DNA from: a virus
Reading direction: 5' to 3' (one strand)
Length of the DNA stretch: 33,254 nucleotides
Virus record (IMG/VR): IMGVR_UViG_3300032322_000760
Coordinates: 1 to 33,254 of that record
Below the pieces are notes generated by a model. The model made no database searches and had not been told where the DNA came from. It saw nothing but the letters and a program-made list of their open reading frames with translations. Positions 15,103 through 23,737 of this stretch are shown here, in pieces. Numbering within the stretch: the first letter of the stretch is position 1; each line of letters starts with the position of its first letter. The position numbers and the translations under genes are program-made.

Positions 15103-15675
15103 ATGGATTTTCCTGTCTATAAACTAAAGATAAACCCCAACATTGAGGGGGCGAGCGAGGTTACAGCCGTTGCGCTTGTTGACTTACCGGCTATACAAGA
15201 AGACTTTCAGTTCTTCAATCTTCACAAACAGAAATACAAAATCGAAAACGAGGATCAGAGAATAGTATCCGGGCCCTTGATGATAGCGGACAAGCCTATC
15301 TACAGGGAAAACGATGAGTTTGGAAGCCATTACATTGTATTCGATGCGGACACGATAAAGACAATCGCCATCAAGTACGCAAAGAAAAAGTACCAATCGA
15401 ATGTAAACGAGATGCACGAAACTCCACTACAGGGAATAGTTTTATTTGAAAGTTTTATCAGCGACACAAAGCGAGGCATAAAGCCGATGGTAGGTTATGA
15501 GGATGCGCCTGATGGAAGTTGGTTCGGTTCAATGTACATTGAGAATGACCAGGTTTGGCAAGATGTTAAGGAGGGAAAGTTTAAAGGTTTCAGCGTGGAA
15601 GGTTTGTTTATTTACGATGTTCCGAAAAAAACTGATGAAGAAATTCTGAACAGTTTAAAAAAGTTATTGAGCTAA
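15103..15675 (+). CDS. Prohead protease, XkdF-like
   Basis: 190 residues. It matures the prohead by cutting scaffold and capsid proteins. The sequence has the XkdF-family order: an early strand with VALVDLPAI, then VSGPLMIADKPIYR, H105 in NEMHE, a strand LFESFIS, the phrase GSWFGSMYIENDQVW (about 138-152), and GKFKGFSVEG with S164 as the likely nucleophile. The His and Ser pair matches the herpesvirus-type serine protease fold. Its place before a scaffold and the major capsid gene is as expected. Confidence 0.8.
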   Translation: MDFPVYKLKINPNIEGASEVTAVALVDLPAIQEDFQFFNLHKQKYKIENEDQRIVSGPLMIADKPIYRENDEFGSHYIVFDADTIKTIAIKYAKKKYQSNVNEMHETPLQGIVLFESFISDTKRGIKPMVGYEDAPDGSWFGSMYIENDQVWQDVKEGKFKGFSVEGLFIYDVPKKTDEEILNSLKKLLS

Positions 15676-15679
15676 AAAG

Positions 15680-15705
15680 TTACAATTAAATTATAAATGT
15701 ATAAT
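15680..15705 (+). promoter_or_regulatory. Leader motif TTACAA-N14-TATAAT, copy 2
   Basis: TTACAA at 15680-15685 and TATAAT at 15700-15705, again 14 nt apart and eight bases before the scaffold ATG. Flanking bases AAGTTACA also resemble copy 1 (TAAGTTACA). Confidence 0.35.
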
Positions 15706-15713
15706 TGATAAGT

Positions 15714-16415
15714 ATGGAAAGAAATGCAAGCGAAATATTAAAGCAGGTTAAAGAATTCTTTAACACACTTGTAAACCCTGCACCAGCTGCTCCTGTAGTT
15801 CCTGCTGCTGCACCAGTAGCACCAGTTACAATGAGTACAGATTACACGTTAAACGATGGCGTTACGATGGTAAGCATTGACAAACTTGAAGCAGGTGGAG
15901 TAGTGAAAATTAAGGACGTTAGCGGTGCGGAAGTTGCAGCACCGGCAGGCGAGCATACTTTACAGGACGGAACGGTATTGGTAGTTGCAGAGGGTGGGAT
16001 AATTTCAGAAGTAAAGCCTGTAGCCCCTGTAGCCCCTGCACCAATGAGCATTCAGCAGATGGAGGAGTTTTCTAAGATGCAGTTCGCTGCAACTATTGAA
16101 GACAGGTTGGCAGCTTTGGAAAAGATGAACAAAGCATTGATGCAAAATTGCATGGGTTATGAACTTGCAAAAGCGGCGCAAGCGGATGCAGTAGAAGCAT
16201 ATCGCACAAGCATCGAAGGTGTTCAGGTTGAAATGAAAGCGCACAAAGAAACATCGAACAAAGTATTAGGCGGTGTTATTGAAGTTGTTGAAGCGTTATC
16301 AGCACAACCAACAGCAGCACCTGATCCGACTGTAGAAAAAAAGAATCATTTTAAAGCGGATGTTAAGCAGCCGTCTGAAACAATAAAAAACATTACTAAA
16401 ATCTTGTTTTCCTAA
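15714..16415 (+). CDS. Capsid scaffold-type protein
   Basis: 233 residues from the ATG at 15714 (a TTG three codons upstream is in frame but poor). The N-terminal helix is followed by an alanine/proline-rich linker, then a beta-type domain (about 43-105) with two echoing phrases, YTLNDGVTMV and HTLQDGTVLV, another Pro/Ala linker with a PVAPVAPAP run, and a long helical C-terminus (about 112-190). Scaffold proteins of Bacteroidota phages located between protease and capsid have this helical, linker-rich layout. The coil suggests dimers. Function is inferred from place and build. Confidence 0.6.
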   Translation: MERNASEILKQVKEFFNTLVNPAPAAPVVPAAAPVAPVTMSTDYTLNDGVTMVSIDKLEAGGVVKIKDVSGAEVAAPAGEHTLQDGTVLVVAEGGIISEVKPVAPVAPAPMSIQQMEEFSKMQFAATIEDRLAALEKMNKALMQNCMGYELAKAAQADAVEAYRTSIEGVQVEMKAHKETSNKVLGGVIEVVEALSAQPTAAPDPTVEKKNHFKADVKQPSETIKNITKILFS

Positions 16416-16427
16416 AATAAACTAACT

Positions 16428-17390
16428 ATGGCATTTACATTATCAGGCATCGGAGCGTACACACGGCAATCGGTAGAACCTTTATTGACAGCGGCTATCT
16501 TCGGTGCAAAGACACAGGAACTTATCGCTAAGAGCGGTATCGTTTTAACAAAGGTAAAGAGTGCGGAAGCAATTCCTCTTATGGATACCGATGCACCTTT
16601 TCAGACAGATGCTTGCGGATGGAACCCATCAGGTACAACTACCTATTCACAGCGTACCGTTACCGTTGGTAAAATCAAAGTAGAGGAAGCCCTTTGTTAT
16701 AAGACATTGGAAACTTCATTCATTCAGGAAGCAATGAGGGCAGGTTCTACCTATGAATCATTTGAGCCAGCAGCATGGGAAGCAGCATGGACTAACCGTA
16801 AGAACGAGCGCATTGCAAACCAACTGGAAACAGCATTATGGCAGGGCGATACGGCCTCCGGAAATATGAACCTTAACAAGTTCGATGGACTTATCAAATT
16901 GATTGATGCAGGTTCACCGGTTGATGGAAACGTAAACTCTTATACAGGCGTTGGCGTAATCACAGGACTTACATCATCTAACATTATCGCTGCTGTACGT
17001 GCCGTAAAGAACGCTATCCCAGCGCCTTTGAAAGGAAGAACAGATACTGTTATCTTCTGTGGATATGATGCTTATGACTTGTATGTAGATGCAGGCGTAA
17101 CGGCAAATCTTTTCTCTTACAACTTCAACGACAAATCTAACTACGGTGGGCTTACTGTACCGGGTACAGGCATCCGTATAGAAGCTGTACACGGCTTGAA
17201 CGGAACAGGCGATATGTATGCGATGAGGTTATCTAACGTTGCAATTGCGGTTGATGCCGAAGGTGAAGAAGCTAATTACAAGCTGTGGTATTCCGAAGAC
17301 AACAACGAAGGTCGTTTCCGTGCAGCCTTTAAAATGGGTGTAAACGTAGCGTTTACAACCGAAGTAGTGAAGTTTAAATCAACAATCTAA
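16428..17390 (+). CDS. Major capsid protein (HK97-fold type)
   Basis: 320 residues, of even composition, with a helical N-terminal arm followed by alternating strands and helices. Features typical for Bacteroidota major capsids: a VEEALCYKTLETSFIQEAM spine-like helix region, WTNRKNERIANQLETALWQGD, a loop NLNKFDGLIKLIDAG, and TVIFCGYDAYDLYVDAG near the A-domain. It ends with a strand VAFTTEVVKFKSTI. The gene stands after protease and scaffold and before a terminator, matching a highly expressed virion gene. No delta-domain is obvious at the N-terminus, in keeping with a separate scaffold. Confidence 0.8.
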   Translation: MAFTLSGIGAYTRQSVEPLLTAAIFGAKTQELIAKSGIVLTKVKSAEAIPLMDTDAPFQTDACGWNPSGTTTYSQRTVTVGKIKVEEALCYKTLETSFIQEAMRAGSTYESFEPAAWEAAWTNRKNERIANQLETALWQGDTASGNMNLNKFDGLIKLIDAGSPVDGNVNSYTGVGVITGLTSSNIIAAVRAVKNAIPAPLKGRTDTVIFCGYDAYDLYVDAGVTANLFSYNFNDKSNYGGLTVPGTGIRIEAVHGLNGTGDMYAMRLSNVAIAVDAEGEEANYKLWYSEDNNEGRFRAAFKMGVNVAFTTEVVKFKSTI

Positions 17391-17392
17391 TT

Positions 17393-17914
17393 ATGCCTAA
17401 TTGTTCAATAAGTTCAGGTTATGCCATTGACTGCCGGGATGGGGTAGGCGGTAACAAAGAGGTTTACATTATCGACTTCTACGATGTTACTGCCGTTGCC
17501 GAAGCAAGCGGATTGGTTACCGGCATCACTAAAGCATCTGGAAAAAGATTTTACAAATTTGAGATACCAGAAGCTACAGCCGAAGGAAAAGACACGCCTG
17601 TAGGTAACACACAAAACGGATCACTATTCTTCAACCATGAATTTACAATGGCTTTGAATAAGAGAGATGCTGCAACAAGAAATATAATTCTTGTGCTTGG
17701 TAAAGCGAGGGTTATCATTGTAGCAAGGGAGTTATCAGGCAGGTGGACAATGTACGGCAAGGACAACGGCTTATGGCTAACAACCGGTGAAGGTACATCA
17801 GGAATTGCAGGAGGAGATAGGAATGGCTATAATCTTACATTCGCAGGAGAGCAAAGAGAGCCAGTTCTTGAAGTAACAAATGCGGTGGGATTGGCTTTAC
17901 AGACACCCGGATAA
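17393..17914 (+). CDS. Tail tube-like structural protein
   Basis: 173 residues, beta-rich. The opening has CSISSGYAIDCRDGVGGNKE, then strands around VYIIDFYDV; the second half has FTMALNKRDAATRNIILVL then KARVIIVARELSGRWTMYG and DRNGYNLTFAGEQREP. This order is typical for proteins of Bacteroidota phages that I would match with tail tube or tube-like folds. It starts three bases after the capsid stop, so it is made with the capsid, and a terminator follows. Alternative: a head decoration protein. Confidence 0.5.
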   Translation: MPNCSISSGYAIDCRDGVGGNKEVYIIDFYDVTAVAEASGLVTGITKASGKRFYKFEIPEATAEGKDTPVGNTQNGSLFFNHEFTMALNKRDAATRNIILVLGKARVIIVARELSGRWTMYGKDNGLWLTTGEGTSGIAGGDRNGYNLTFAGEQREPVLEVTNAVGLALQTPG

Positions 17915-17935
17915 TATTTAAAACAAAAACCTAAA

Positions 17936-17966
17936 GAGGGGTGGGGATTTCCCTCACCCTTTTTTT
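17936..17966 (+). terminator. Rho-independent terminator after the capsid genes
   Basis: A G-rich arm (GGGGTGGGG, 17938-17946), a short ATTT turn and a C-rich arm (CCCTCACCC, 17951-17959) pair with one wobble, followed by seven T (17960-17966). The next gene starts at the very next base, so it needs either read-through or its own start of transcription. Confidence 0.8.
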
Positions 17967-18320
17967 ATGCTACAAATAAATAAACATATTACCAATACGT
18001 TACTATTCACAGCAACGGAAAGTTGTGTTCTTACAAATCCGTATTTTCTTTTTAAATTTACAAACAGAACAACAAATGAAATAATTTATTATGTTGCTAC
18101 TGATACAAGCCTCTACAATTACAGATTCAACAAAGCCACAATATCGGGTTCATTATTCTCACAATACGGATATTATAATTACGAAATTTACGAGCAGTTA
18201 AGTTCAACGAATATAGACCCTGCAGGATTAAATTTAGTGGAGAGCGGTTTCATGGTTGTTGTTGGCGATTCATTCACGCCTGATGAATACGATGGTCAGG
18301 ATAATACATTTGTAGTATGA
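17967..18320 (+). CDS. Small structural protein of unknown function
   Basis: 117 residues, beta-rich and tyrosine-rich, no signal peptide. It begins right after the U-run of the terminator and its stop overlaps the portal start (ATGA at 18317-18320). The run NPYFLFKFTNRTTNEIIYYV is typical for a small protein I have seen beside portal genes of Bacteroidota phages, but no role is known to me. Place suggests head or neck. Confidence 0.55.
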   Translation: MLQINKHITNTLLFTATESCVLTNPYFLFKFTNRTTNEIIYYVATDTSLYNYRFNKATISGSLFSQYGYYNYEIYEQLSSTNIDPAGLNLVESGFMVVVGDSFTPDEYDGQDNTFVV

Positions 18321-20413
18321 TAGATTACAATCTTATACAGGTATCATTTGCGAGGGCTGAACAGCCTGTGTTTACTGAACGTAAAGGCAGCGGCATTGTA
18401 AACTTTGGTGAAAAGAATACCTTCCCTACTTACTTAAACGATTTGTATAATGAAAGCCCTAAACACGGGGCTATTGTGCAAAGCAAAGCGACTTACATAT
18501 TCGGAAATGGATTTGCAAAAATAAAAGATTATAAAAATCCAAATGATTCAGAAACGTGGAACGACTTGTTAAGAAAATGCGTTTTGGATTATGAGAAGTT
18601 TTACGGTTATTACTTACAAATAATTTGGAACAAGGGCGGAACGATAGCAAGCATCTATCATTTGAAGTATCATAAGGTTAGAACAAATTATGACAATTCT
18701 ACTTTCTGGGTGAAAGATGAGTGGGATATTTACAAGCAGATTTCTGCTAAGGATAAATTAAAGGAAAGAGATTATCCTGCATTTGATGTGAACGATAGGA
18801 AAGGTTCACAGGTTCTTTTTGTTAAGAGTATCGGCGATCAGTCAGACGTTTATCCTTTGCCGTCTTATTATCAGGCTTTGAATTATATTGATGCTGATAG
18901 GCTAATGGGCAGGCACGTGCTGGGTATGGCTAAGGATGGGTTTGTAGCCAGTAAGCTAATAAACTTTAATGAAGGCGAGCCATCTTTAGAGCAGAAAAGA
19001 GAAATTGAGAAAGCGTTAGAAAAGAAATTTACAGGCAGCGAGGGAAAGAAGTTCATGGTTGCATTTAACAAGAACCCGGCAAATGCAGTAACGGTAACGG
19101 ATTTAGGTACTTCGCAGCTTACAAAAGAAGATTTTACTAATATCAATTTATTAATTCAACAAGAGATTTTTGCAAGTCATAAGATAACAAGCCCATCACT
19201 TTTTGGAATTAAAACAGAGGGGCAGTTAGGTGGAAGAAGTGAACTTAGAGATGCTTATGAGATATTTAAGAACACGTATGTAAACGAAAGGCAGCAGATA
19301 CACGAAGAAGTATTTAGCGGATTATTTTTGCTTTCAGGCATCCCAGTAGAAGCAAAGATAATTCCTACAGAACCGATAGGGATTGAATTAACTTCTGAAA
19401 TAATCACAGGGCTTGGGCTTCCAAAAAAATACTTCCTCGATAAATTAGGCGTGAATATAGAAGACTATCCTGCAACGGTAGATGATAGTGTTATCATAAA
19501 TGCGATAAATTCCTTAAGTCCGTTAGTGGCTAACAAGGTTCTGGAAAGCATGGATCCAAACGAGATAAGAGGGCTTGTAAAGTTACCTGCTAAATTGGGA
19601 GGAACTACAGGTGCTGCTCCGCTTGATGCAAACGGCAATGTGGTAACTGAAATGGTGAACGATAATCTTAAAAATTTAACAGGTAGGCAGTTTCAAAACA
19701 TAACCAGGATAGTGCGCCAGTACGGTTCAGGCAAGATAACAAGGCAAATGGCGGTGGCTTCTTTGCGTTCAGGATTTGGATTAAGCGAGCAGGATATTAC
19801 AGACTTTTTAGGCGAGGAATTACAATTTAGCGAAGATGTATTACATCACTTTGCCGAACATGGCGAGGATAGGAGTAACTTTATTTTACTTCGCCAGTAC
19901 GACTTGGATTCAGAAGCAATATTACCGTCAGCTTTTGCCGAAGTGAATAAATTAGGATTGGACGTGTTGGGGGTTATTTCAAAAAACAAAAACGCAACAC
20001 CGGAAGAAATTGCAAAGACGGTAGGCAAAGATGTTGATGTTATTAATTCCGTTCTTTCTGATTTATTGACAAAGGAACTGATAACGGAATCCAACGGAGT
20101 TAGAAAACTTACAAAGCCGTTGAGTGAAATTGCGGATACTAAAATACAAGTTTTAATAAGGTATTCGTACGAATGGAAAAGCGAAGTACCTTTTGGCCAA
20201 AGAGATACAGCGGCACATCCTTCAAGAGAATTTTGTAAGAAGTTGATGAAGCTGAATAGATTTTACAGCAGGAAAGACATTCAGGATATTTCATTAAGGC
20301 TTGGTTATTCTGTATTCGATAGAGCAGGTGGATGGTGGACAATGCCTAACGGTGAACATTCAGTTTCCTGCAGACATGAGTGGAAGCCTAACGTAGTTCT
20401 AAAAAAATTATAA
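18317..20413 (+). CDS. Portal protein with long C-terminal extension
   Basis: 698 residues, longer than most portals (400-550). The first 380 residues show portal features: FTERKGSGIVNFGEKNTFPTYL at the start, a run HGAIVQSKATYIFGNGF, the wing with YYLQIIWNKGG, the stem-like FVASKLINF, and the clip with ITSPSLFGIKTEGQLGG. After about 440 comes an extension: a helical part, a winged-helix-like stretch (about 555-605, ATPEEIAKTVGKDVDVINSV), and a final 60 residues with HPSREFCKKLMKL and WWTMPNGEHSVSCRHEWKP, reminiscent of MuF-like head morphogenesis domains. The portal forms the ring through which DNA enters. Confidence 0.8.
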   Translation: MIDYNLIQVSFARAEQPVFTERKGSGIVNFGEKNTFPTYLNDLYNESPKHGAIVQSKATYIFGNGFAKIKDYKNPNDSETWNDLLRKCVLDYEKFYGYYLQIIWNKGGTIASIYHLKYHKVRTNYDNSTFWVKDEWDIYKQISAKDKLKERDYPAFDVNDRKGSQVLFVKSIGDQSDVYPLPSYYQALNYIDADRLMGRHVLGMAKDGFVASKLINFNEGEPSLEQKREIEKALEKKFTGSEGKKFMVAFNKNPANAVTVTDLGTSQLTKEDFTNINLLIQQEIFASHKITSPSLFGIKTEGQLGGRSELRDAYEIFKNTYVNERQQIHEEVFSGLFLLSGIPVEAKIIPTEPIGIELTSEIITGLGLPKKYFLDKLGVNIEDYPATVDDSVIINAINSLSPLVANKVLESMDPNEIRGLVKLPAKLGGTTGAAPLDANGNVVTEMVNDNLKNLTGRQFQNITRIVRQYGSGKITRQMAVASLRSGFGLSEQDITDFLGEELQFSEDVLHHFAEHGEDRSNFILLRQYDLDSEAILPSAFAEVNKLGLDVLGVISKNKNATPEEIAKTVGKDVDVINSVLSDLLTKELITESNGVRKLTKPLSEIADTKIQVLIRYSYEWKSEVPFGQRDTAAHPSREFCKKLMKLNRFYSRKDIQDISLRLGYSVFDRAGGWWTMPNGEHSVSCRHEWKPNVVLKKL

Positions 20414-21195
20414 TGAACGTATTATTCATAGACGAAAGTACTATTAAGCTAAGGACAGGGATAAGTGTAGCTATTGATGGCGGTAAGCAATTACGGCCAA
20501 TGATAAAGGTTGCACAAGATATTTTTCTTATGCCTGCTCTTGGATCTACTTTGTACAAAAGATTACAGCAGGGAAAGAAAGACGGTAATCTAAATTCGAG
20601 CGAAGTAAATTTAATTGATAATTACATTACGGACTGCTTGATATGGGCTACAATAAGCTATCTGCCTGTGTCTATGGGGTATCAGTTTTACGCTAAAGGA
20701 GCATTACAAAAAACATCCGAAGAAAGCAATGCACCATCTAAGCAGGAACTGGACTACATCGGAACTTATTATCAGGACATTGCTGAAAGTTACAAGCAGA
20801 CTTTAATAAATTACTTAAGGCAAAACTATACGCTATTTGCTGAATACAGCAGCCCAGGTACTGGATGGGATGTTGTTGAACCAATTACGTTAGGTTATGA
20901 GTGTCCTATATTCTTGGAAGGTGATAAGGAATGTAAGAGTACATCACCTGCTCCGGTTGTTAGTGTGCAAAGAATTGGTAAGAGTGTTTACACGGCTATT
21001 GGCGATGAAGTTGCTTTCAATCCAACACCATCGCTCGAAGGTAGAGTTATCTTAATAGCTACAAGAGCAGGATGGGTAAGAGAGGTCGTTGAAACAGTAA
21101 ACACGGACACGATGAAATTGCAGATCGTAGGTAATACCGTAACGCTTCCGGACATGGCATCACCGGGAGAGAGGTTTGAATTTGTTTATACTTAA
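20413..21195 (+). CDS. Head-tail connector-like protein
   Basis: 260 residues. The N-terminal 170 are mainly helical with phrases LRPMIKVAQDIFLMPALGS and DNYITDCLIWATISYLP, matching connector proteins that follow the portal in Bacteroidota phages (DUF6712-like by my judgement). The last 70 residues are beta (SVYTAIGDEVAFNPTPSLEG to the end), an add-on domain. The ATG overlaps the portal stop by one base. Expected at the neck between portal and tail. Confidence 0.6.
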   Translation: MNVLFIDESTIKLRTGISVAIDGGKQLRPMIKVAQDIFLMPALGSTLYKRLQQGKKDGNLNSSEVNLIDNYITDCLIWATISYLPVSMGYQFYAKGALQKTSEESNAPSKQELDYIGTYYQDIAESYKQTLINYLRQNYTLFAEYSSPGTGWDVVEPITLGYECPIFLEGDKECKSTSPAPVVSVQRIGKSVYTAIGDEVAFNPTPSLEGRVILIATRAGWVREVVETVNTDTMKLQIVGNTVTLPDMASPGERFEFVYT

Positions 21196-21197
21196 TT

Positions 21198-21377
21198 ATG
21201 AAGAAATATCAAAAGTTCGGGAACAAGAAAATCTTTATTGATTTAGTTTTAAAAAAAGCAAATGACGTACAAGCAAGTAAAGCAGAGCATTCAGGCAATA
21301 CTGGAAAGCCATCCGATGATAAGAAAGGTGTTGTTCAACACGCCAACGGAGTGGATTTATCAGGAAGGAAGTCCTGA
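21198..21377 (+). CDS. Doubtful small ORF after the connector gene
   Basis: 59 codons from an ATG two bases after the connector stop. The first 20 residues (MKKYQKFGNKKIFIDLVLKK) look natural and basic; from 21262 onward it shares DNA with the next gene and looks like its shadow. It may be a short leader peptide or chance. Confidence 0.25.
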   Translation: MKKYQKFGNKKIFIDLVLKKANDVQASKAEHSGNTGKPSDDKKGVVQHANGVDLSGRKS

Positions 21378-21696
21378 TTTTCCAATTGCTTTGTTTTCTA
21401 TTGACGGTGGAGTTTTAGAACCGGGTTACAAAACATTTAATCTTTCATTTTGGTTTCTTGACAGGTCGGGAGTAGACGGTGAATTTGAGGTGGACATAGT
21501 AAGCGATCAGGTGGAAATAGCTAACGACATTGTGGCTAAGTTAAAACAAAGCTGGGTTAATAACTGGCTGATAGATGAAAATATTAGCTTTGATGTTATC
21601 ATGGAAAAATATGAAGATTATTTGAGTGGGCTAAAATTTACAACAACTTTAAAAACTGCAAACGATTATGACACGTGCGCTATTCCTGCTGTTTAG
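21262..21696 (+). CDS. Tail terminator-like protein
   Basis: 144 residues, alpha/beta. A first helix (KQVKQSIQAILESHPMI), a strand pair (FPIALFSIDGGVLEP), then FNLSFWFLDR, a helix DQVEIANDIVAKLKQSW and final strands. This order fits the small alpha/beta proteins that cap the tail tube at the head side. It follows the connector gene, as a terminator should. Its final 29 bases overlap the next, exported, protein gene. Confidence 0.5.
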   Translation: MTYKQVKQSIQAILESHPMIRKVLFNTPTEWIYQEGSPDFPIALFSIDGGVLEPGYKTFNLSFWFLDRSGVDGEFEVDIVSDQVEIANDIVAKLKQSWVNNWLIDENISFDVIMEKYEDYLSGLKFTTTLKTANDYDTCAIPAV

Positions 21697-23728
21697 TTTA
21701 ATTTCTTTTAAAGCTTTTTCGCAAACGCCTGTCGTTTATCAGGGCGTTGGTATTAGGATGAAACAAATGTGGGCTGATAGTGTTGCCCGGATTCCTTCTG
21801 ATACGACTGTAAACAAAACTGGTATTGCTGTAAAGGGAACGACTTTGTATATTGGCAATGGTGTTTTTTGGACTGCAGTAACCGGGTCTGGTGGTTCGTT
21901 TACTGGGGTAGATTCTGTTGTTGTAAAGTCAAGCGGTTGCGTTGATACGTTCTATCAATGGAAGCAGGGAGTAAGAACATTGATAACTACAGTAGACGAG
22001 CAGAACGGTTTAAATTCAGGCGGTGCAGTTACGGTAGGCGCAAATGATACTACCTTCAACGTGGCTTCAGCGGTGTATAAGTTGGGTTGTGTTCGGTTTA
22101 GTTCATCGGCTGGCACGGTTGTACTCAATGGAAATTCAGACAGCGCACGGGGCAGATATGACGTTATTGGCGTGAATAATTCAGGGGCTATATTTGCAAT
22201 ACAGGGAACGAGAGCTACAAATCCGGCTGTTCCTTCTGTTAACCCTGCAACGCAAATAGGATTAGCAAGTGTTTACTTCCCTCCGCTTAAAGATTCAGGG
22301 ATAGTGAATATCTACAACACAACGAATGTAAACGGTGTCGATTCCAACGCTATTTATCAGGTCGATGTAACGGCTGATTCGCTTTGCTTTATTTTTATTT
22401 CTTTAAGAGATAGAGATACAGTTTGCACAACACAGGGCAGCGGTGGAGGCTCACAGAATTTAGATCAGGTTTTAGCAATAGGCAACAACACAGACACTAC
22501 TATAAATTTTGTTGATACACTTTCAACTTCTGATACTAAAAACTTTGTAACTATCTATCCAAGGGGGTACGGTCAAACAGGCTACCCGAATGGCAGACCT
22601 TCAATGTTTAATGCTTTTGGTTATGGTCGATATCCCGGAGTGAATGCAGATGGAAGGCCTAACGTTGTTGGTTTGTTGTGGGGGTATAACGGAGGTTTTA
22701 ATAATCCAATTTTAGCAGATGAAGCTACATGGGGAGTAAGAACGGAAACGTGGTATCAGATAGCAGGTGCAGGTGTAAGTGAGTTTCACGGTGTACTGCC
22801 TGAATTTAAAGCAATAGACGGTACTTCCAGACGGCTTGGTAGTGCTTACGTTAACAATTCAAACGGGTACACAAATTACAATTTGCAGATTGATAACTTG
22901 AATATTTTAAGAGGTGCAGGCGATACGGTGCAGCTTGCATCAAGTATTAACAGGCTGTTGGTTGGATTTAAGGGAGTGGGTGATATTTCTCTAAAGAATC
23001 AAGATTCAACAACAAGCAGCACACAAATTTCTCTTGCATTAAACGGCACATTGTTTTCTAACAACGTTTCGACAGGTGCGCAGCCGAACAACAACTTTAC
23101 ATTTAATTCGGTTGTAAACGTTACGCCCGGCACAAGCTACGGCAGTAGCTCAACGTATGCAGGAATTGTAAATAGTAATGTCGCTGTTTCAGGGAAATAC
23201 GGTTATGTAATTGCTCAAACAGGTTTGGCTTCTTCTGGGTTTGGCGGACTTGGCGCACCAAGCATAAACACATCAGGGCAGTTTGATTTGATTTACGGTA
23301 GAAATTCAGGAACAGGAACAATAAGGGCGCATTTGCAAACAAATACAAGCGGCACGGCTTCTTATGTGTTATCAGATCAAAGTAGCGGTCAGGGATGGTT
23401 GGTAAGTTTCAGGGGAGGAACAACAGAGCGTTCTTTGAGTTTCAATTCATCTTCTTACGATAGTGCCTTTTCTATTAGGGGGCAAGACGGTAAAGCGAAG
23501 TTTAGGAACAGTTTAAATGTGGGTGATGGTACTTATCCAGTTACATCGGCAGCACTACAAGTAACAAGCACAACACAAGGATTTCTTTTACCACGAATGA
23601 CAAAAGCGCAAAGAGATTTAATCGCTTCACCAGTTGCAGGATTAGCCATTTATCAAACAGATAATACTCCGGGGCTAAGGGTTTACAACGGTACAAACTG
23701 GATGCGATTCACTGAAAACACCGATTAA
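21668..23728 (+). CDS. Exported tail-fibre-like protein with Sec signal peptide
   Basis: 686 residues, rich in G, N, S and T. Residues 1-18 form a signal peptide (R3, hydrophobic core, cleavage at AFS before Q19). Residues 36-68 repeat the module of the protein at 12564: ADS at 36-38, PSDTT at 43-47, KTGIA at 50-54, YIGNGVFW at 61-68, same numbers in both. The middle is beta-rich. The C-terminus has ALQVTSTTQGFLLPRMTKAQ then LAIYQTDNTPGLRVYNGTNW, the well-known ending of Bacteroidota phage fibres and surface proteins. It probably binds the host surface; a signal peptide on a fibre is odd and suggests export in infected cells. Confidence 0.65.
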   Translation: MTRALFLLFSLISFKAFSQTPVVYQGVGIRMKQMWADSVARIPSDTTVNKTGIAVKGTTLYIGNGVFWTAVTGSGGSFTGVDSVVVKSSGCVDTFYQWKQGVRTLITTVDEQNGLNSGGAVTVGANDTTFNVASAVYKLGCVRFSSSAGTVVLNGNSDSARGRYDVIGVNNSGAIFAIQGTRATNPAVPSVNPATQIGLASVYFPPLKDSGIVNIYNTTNVNGVDSNAIYQVDVTADSLCFIFISLRDRDTVCTTQGSGGGSQNLDQVLAIGNNTDTTINFVDTLSTSDTKNFVTIYPRGYGQTGYPNGRPSMFNAFGYGRYPGVNADGRPNVVGLLWGYNGGFNNPILADEATWGVRTETWYQIAGAGVSEFHGVLPEFKAIDGTSRRLGSAYVNNSNGYTNYNLQIDNLNILRGAGDTVQLASSINRLLVGFKGVGDISLKNQDSTTSSTQISLALNGTLFSNNVSTGAQPNNNFTFNSVVNVTPGTSYGSSSTYAGIVNSNVAVSGKYGYVIAQTGLASSGFGGLGAPSINTSGQFDLIYGRNSGTGTIRAHLQTNTSGTASYVLSDQSSGQGWLVSFRGGTTERSLSFNSSSYDSAFSIRGQDGKAKFRNSLNVGDGTYPVTSAALQVTSTTQGFLLPRMTKAQRDLIASPVAGLAIYQTDNTPGLRVYNGTNWMRFTENTD

Positions 23729-23737
23729 AATAATAAT

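Noticed and set aside
15071-15705. Standard sigma-70 promoters at the two TATAAT motifs
   Set aside because: Too close to the ATG and 14-nt spacing; kept only as an unexplained repeated motif.
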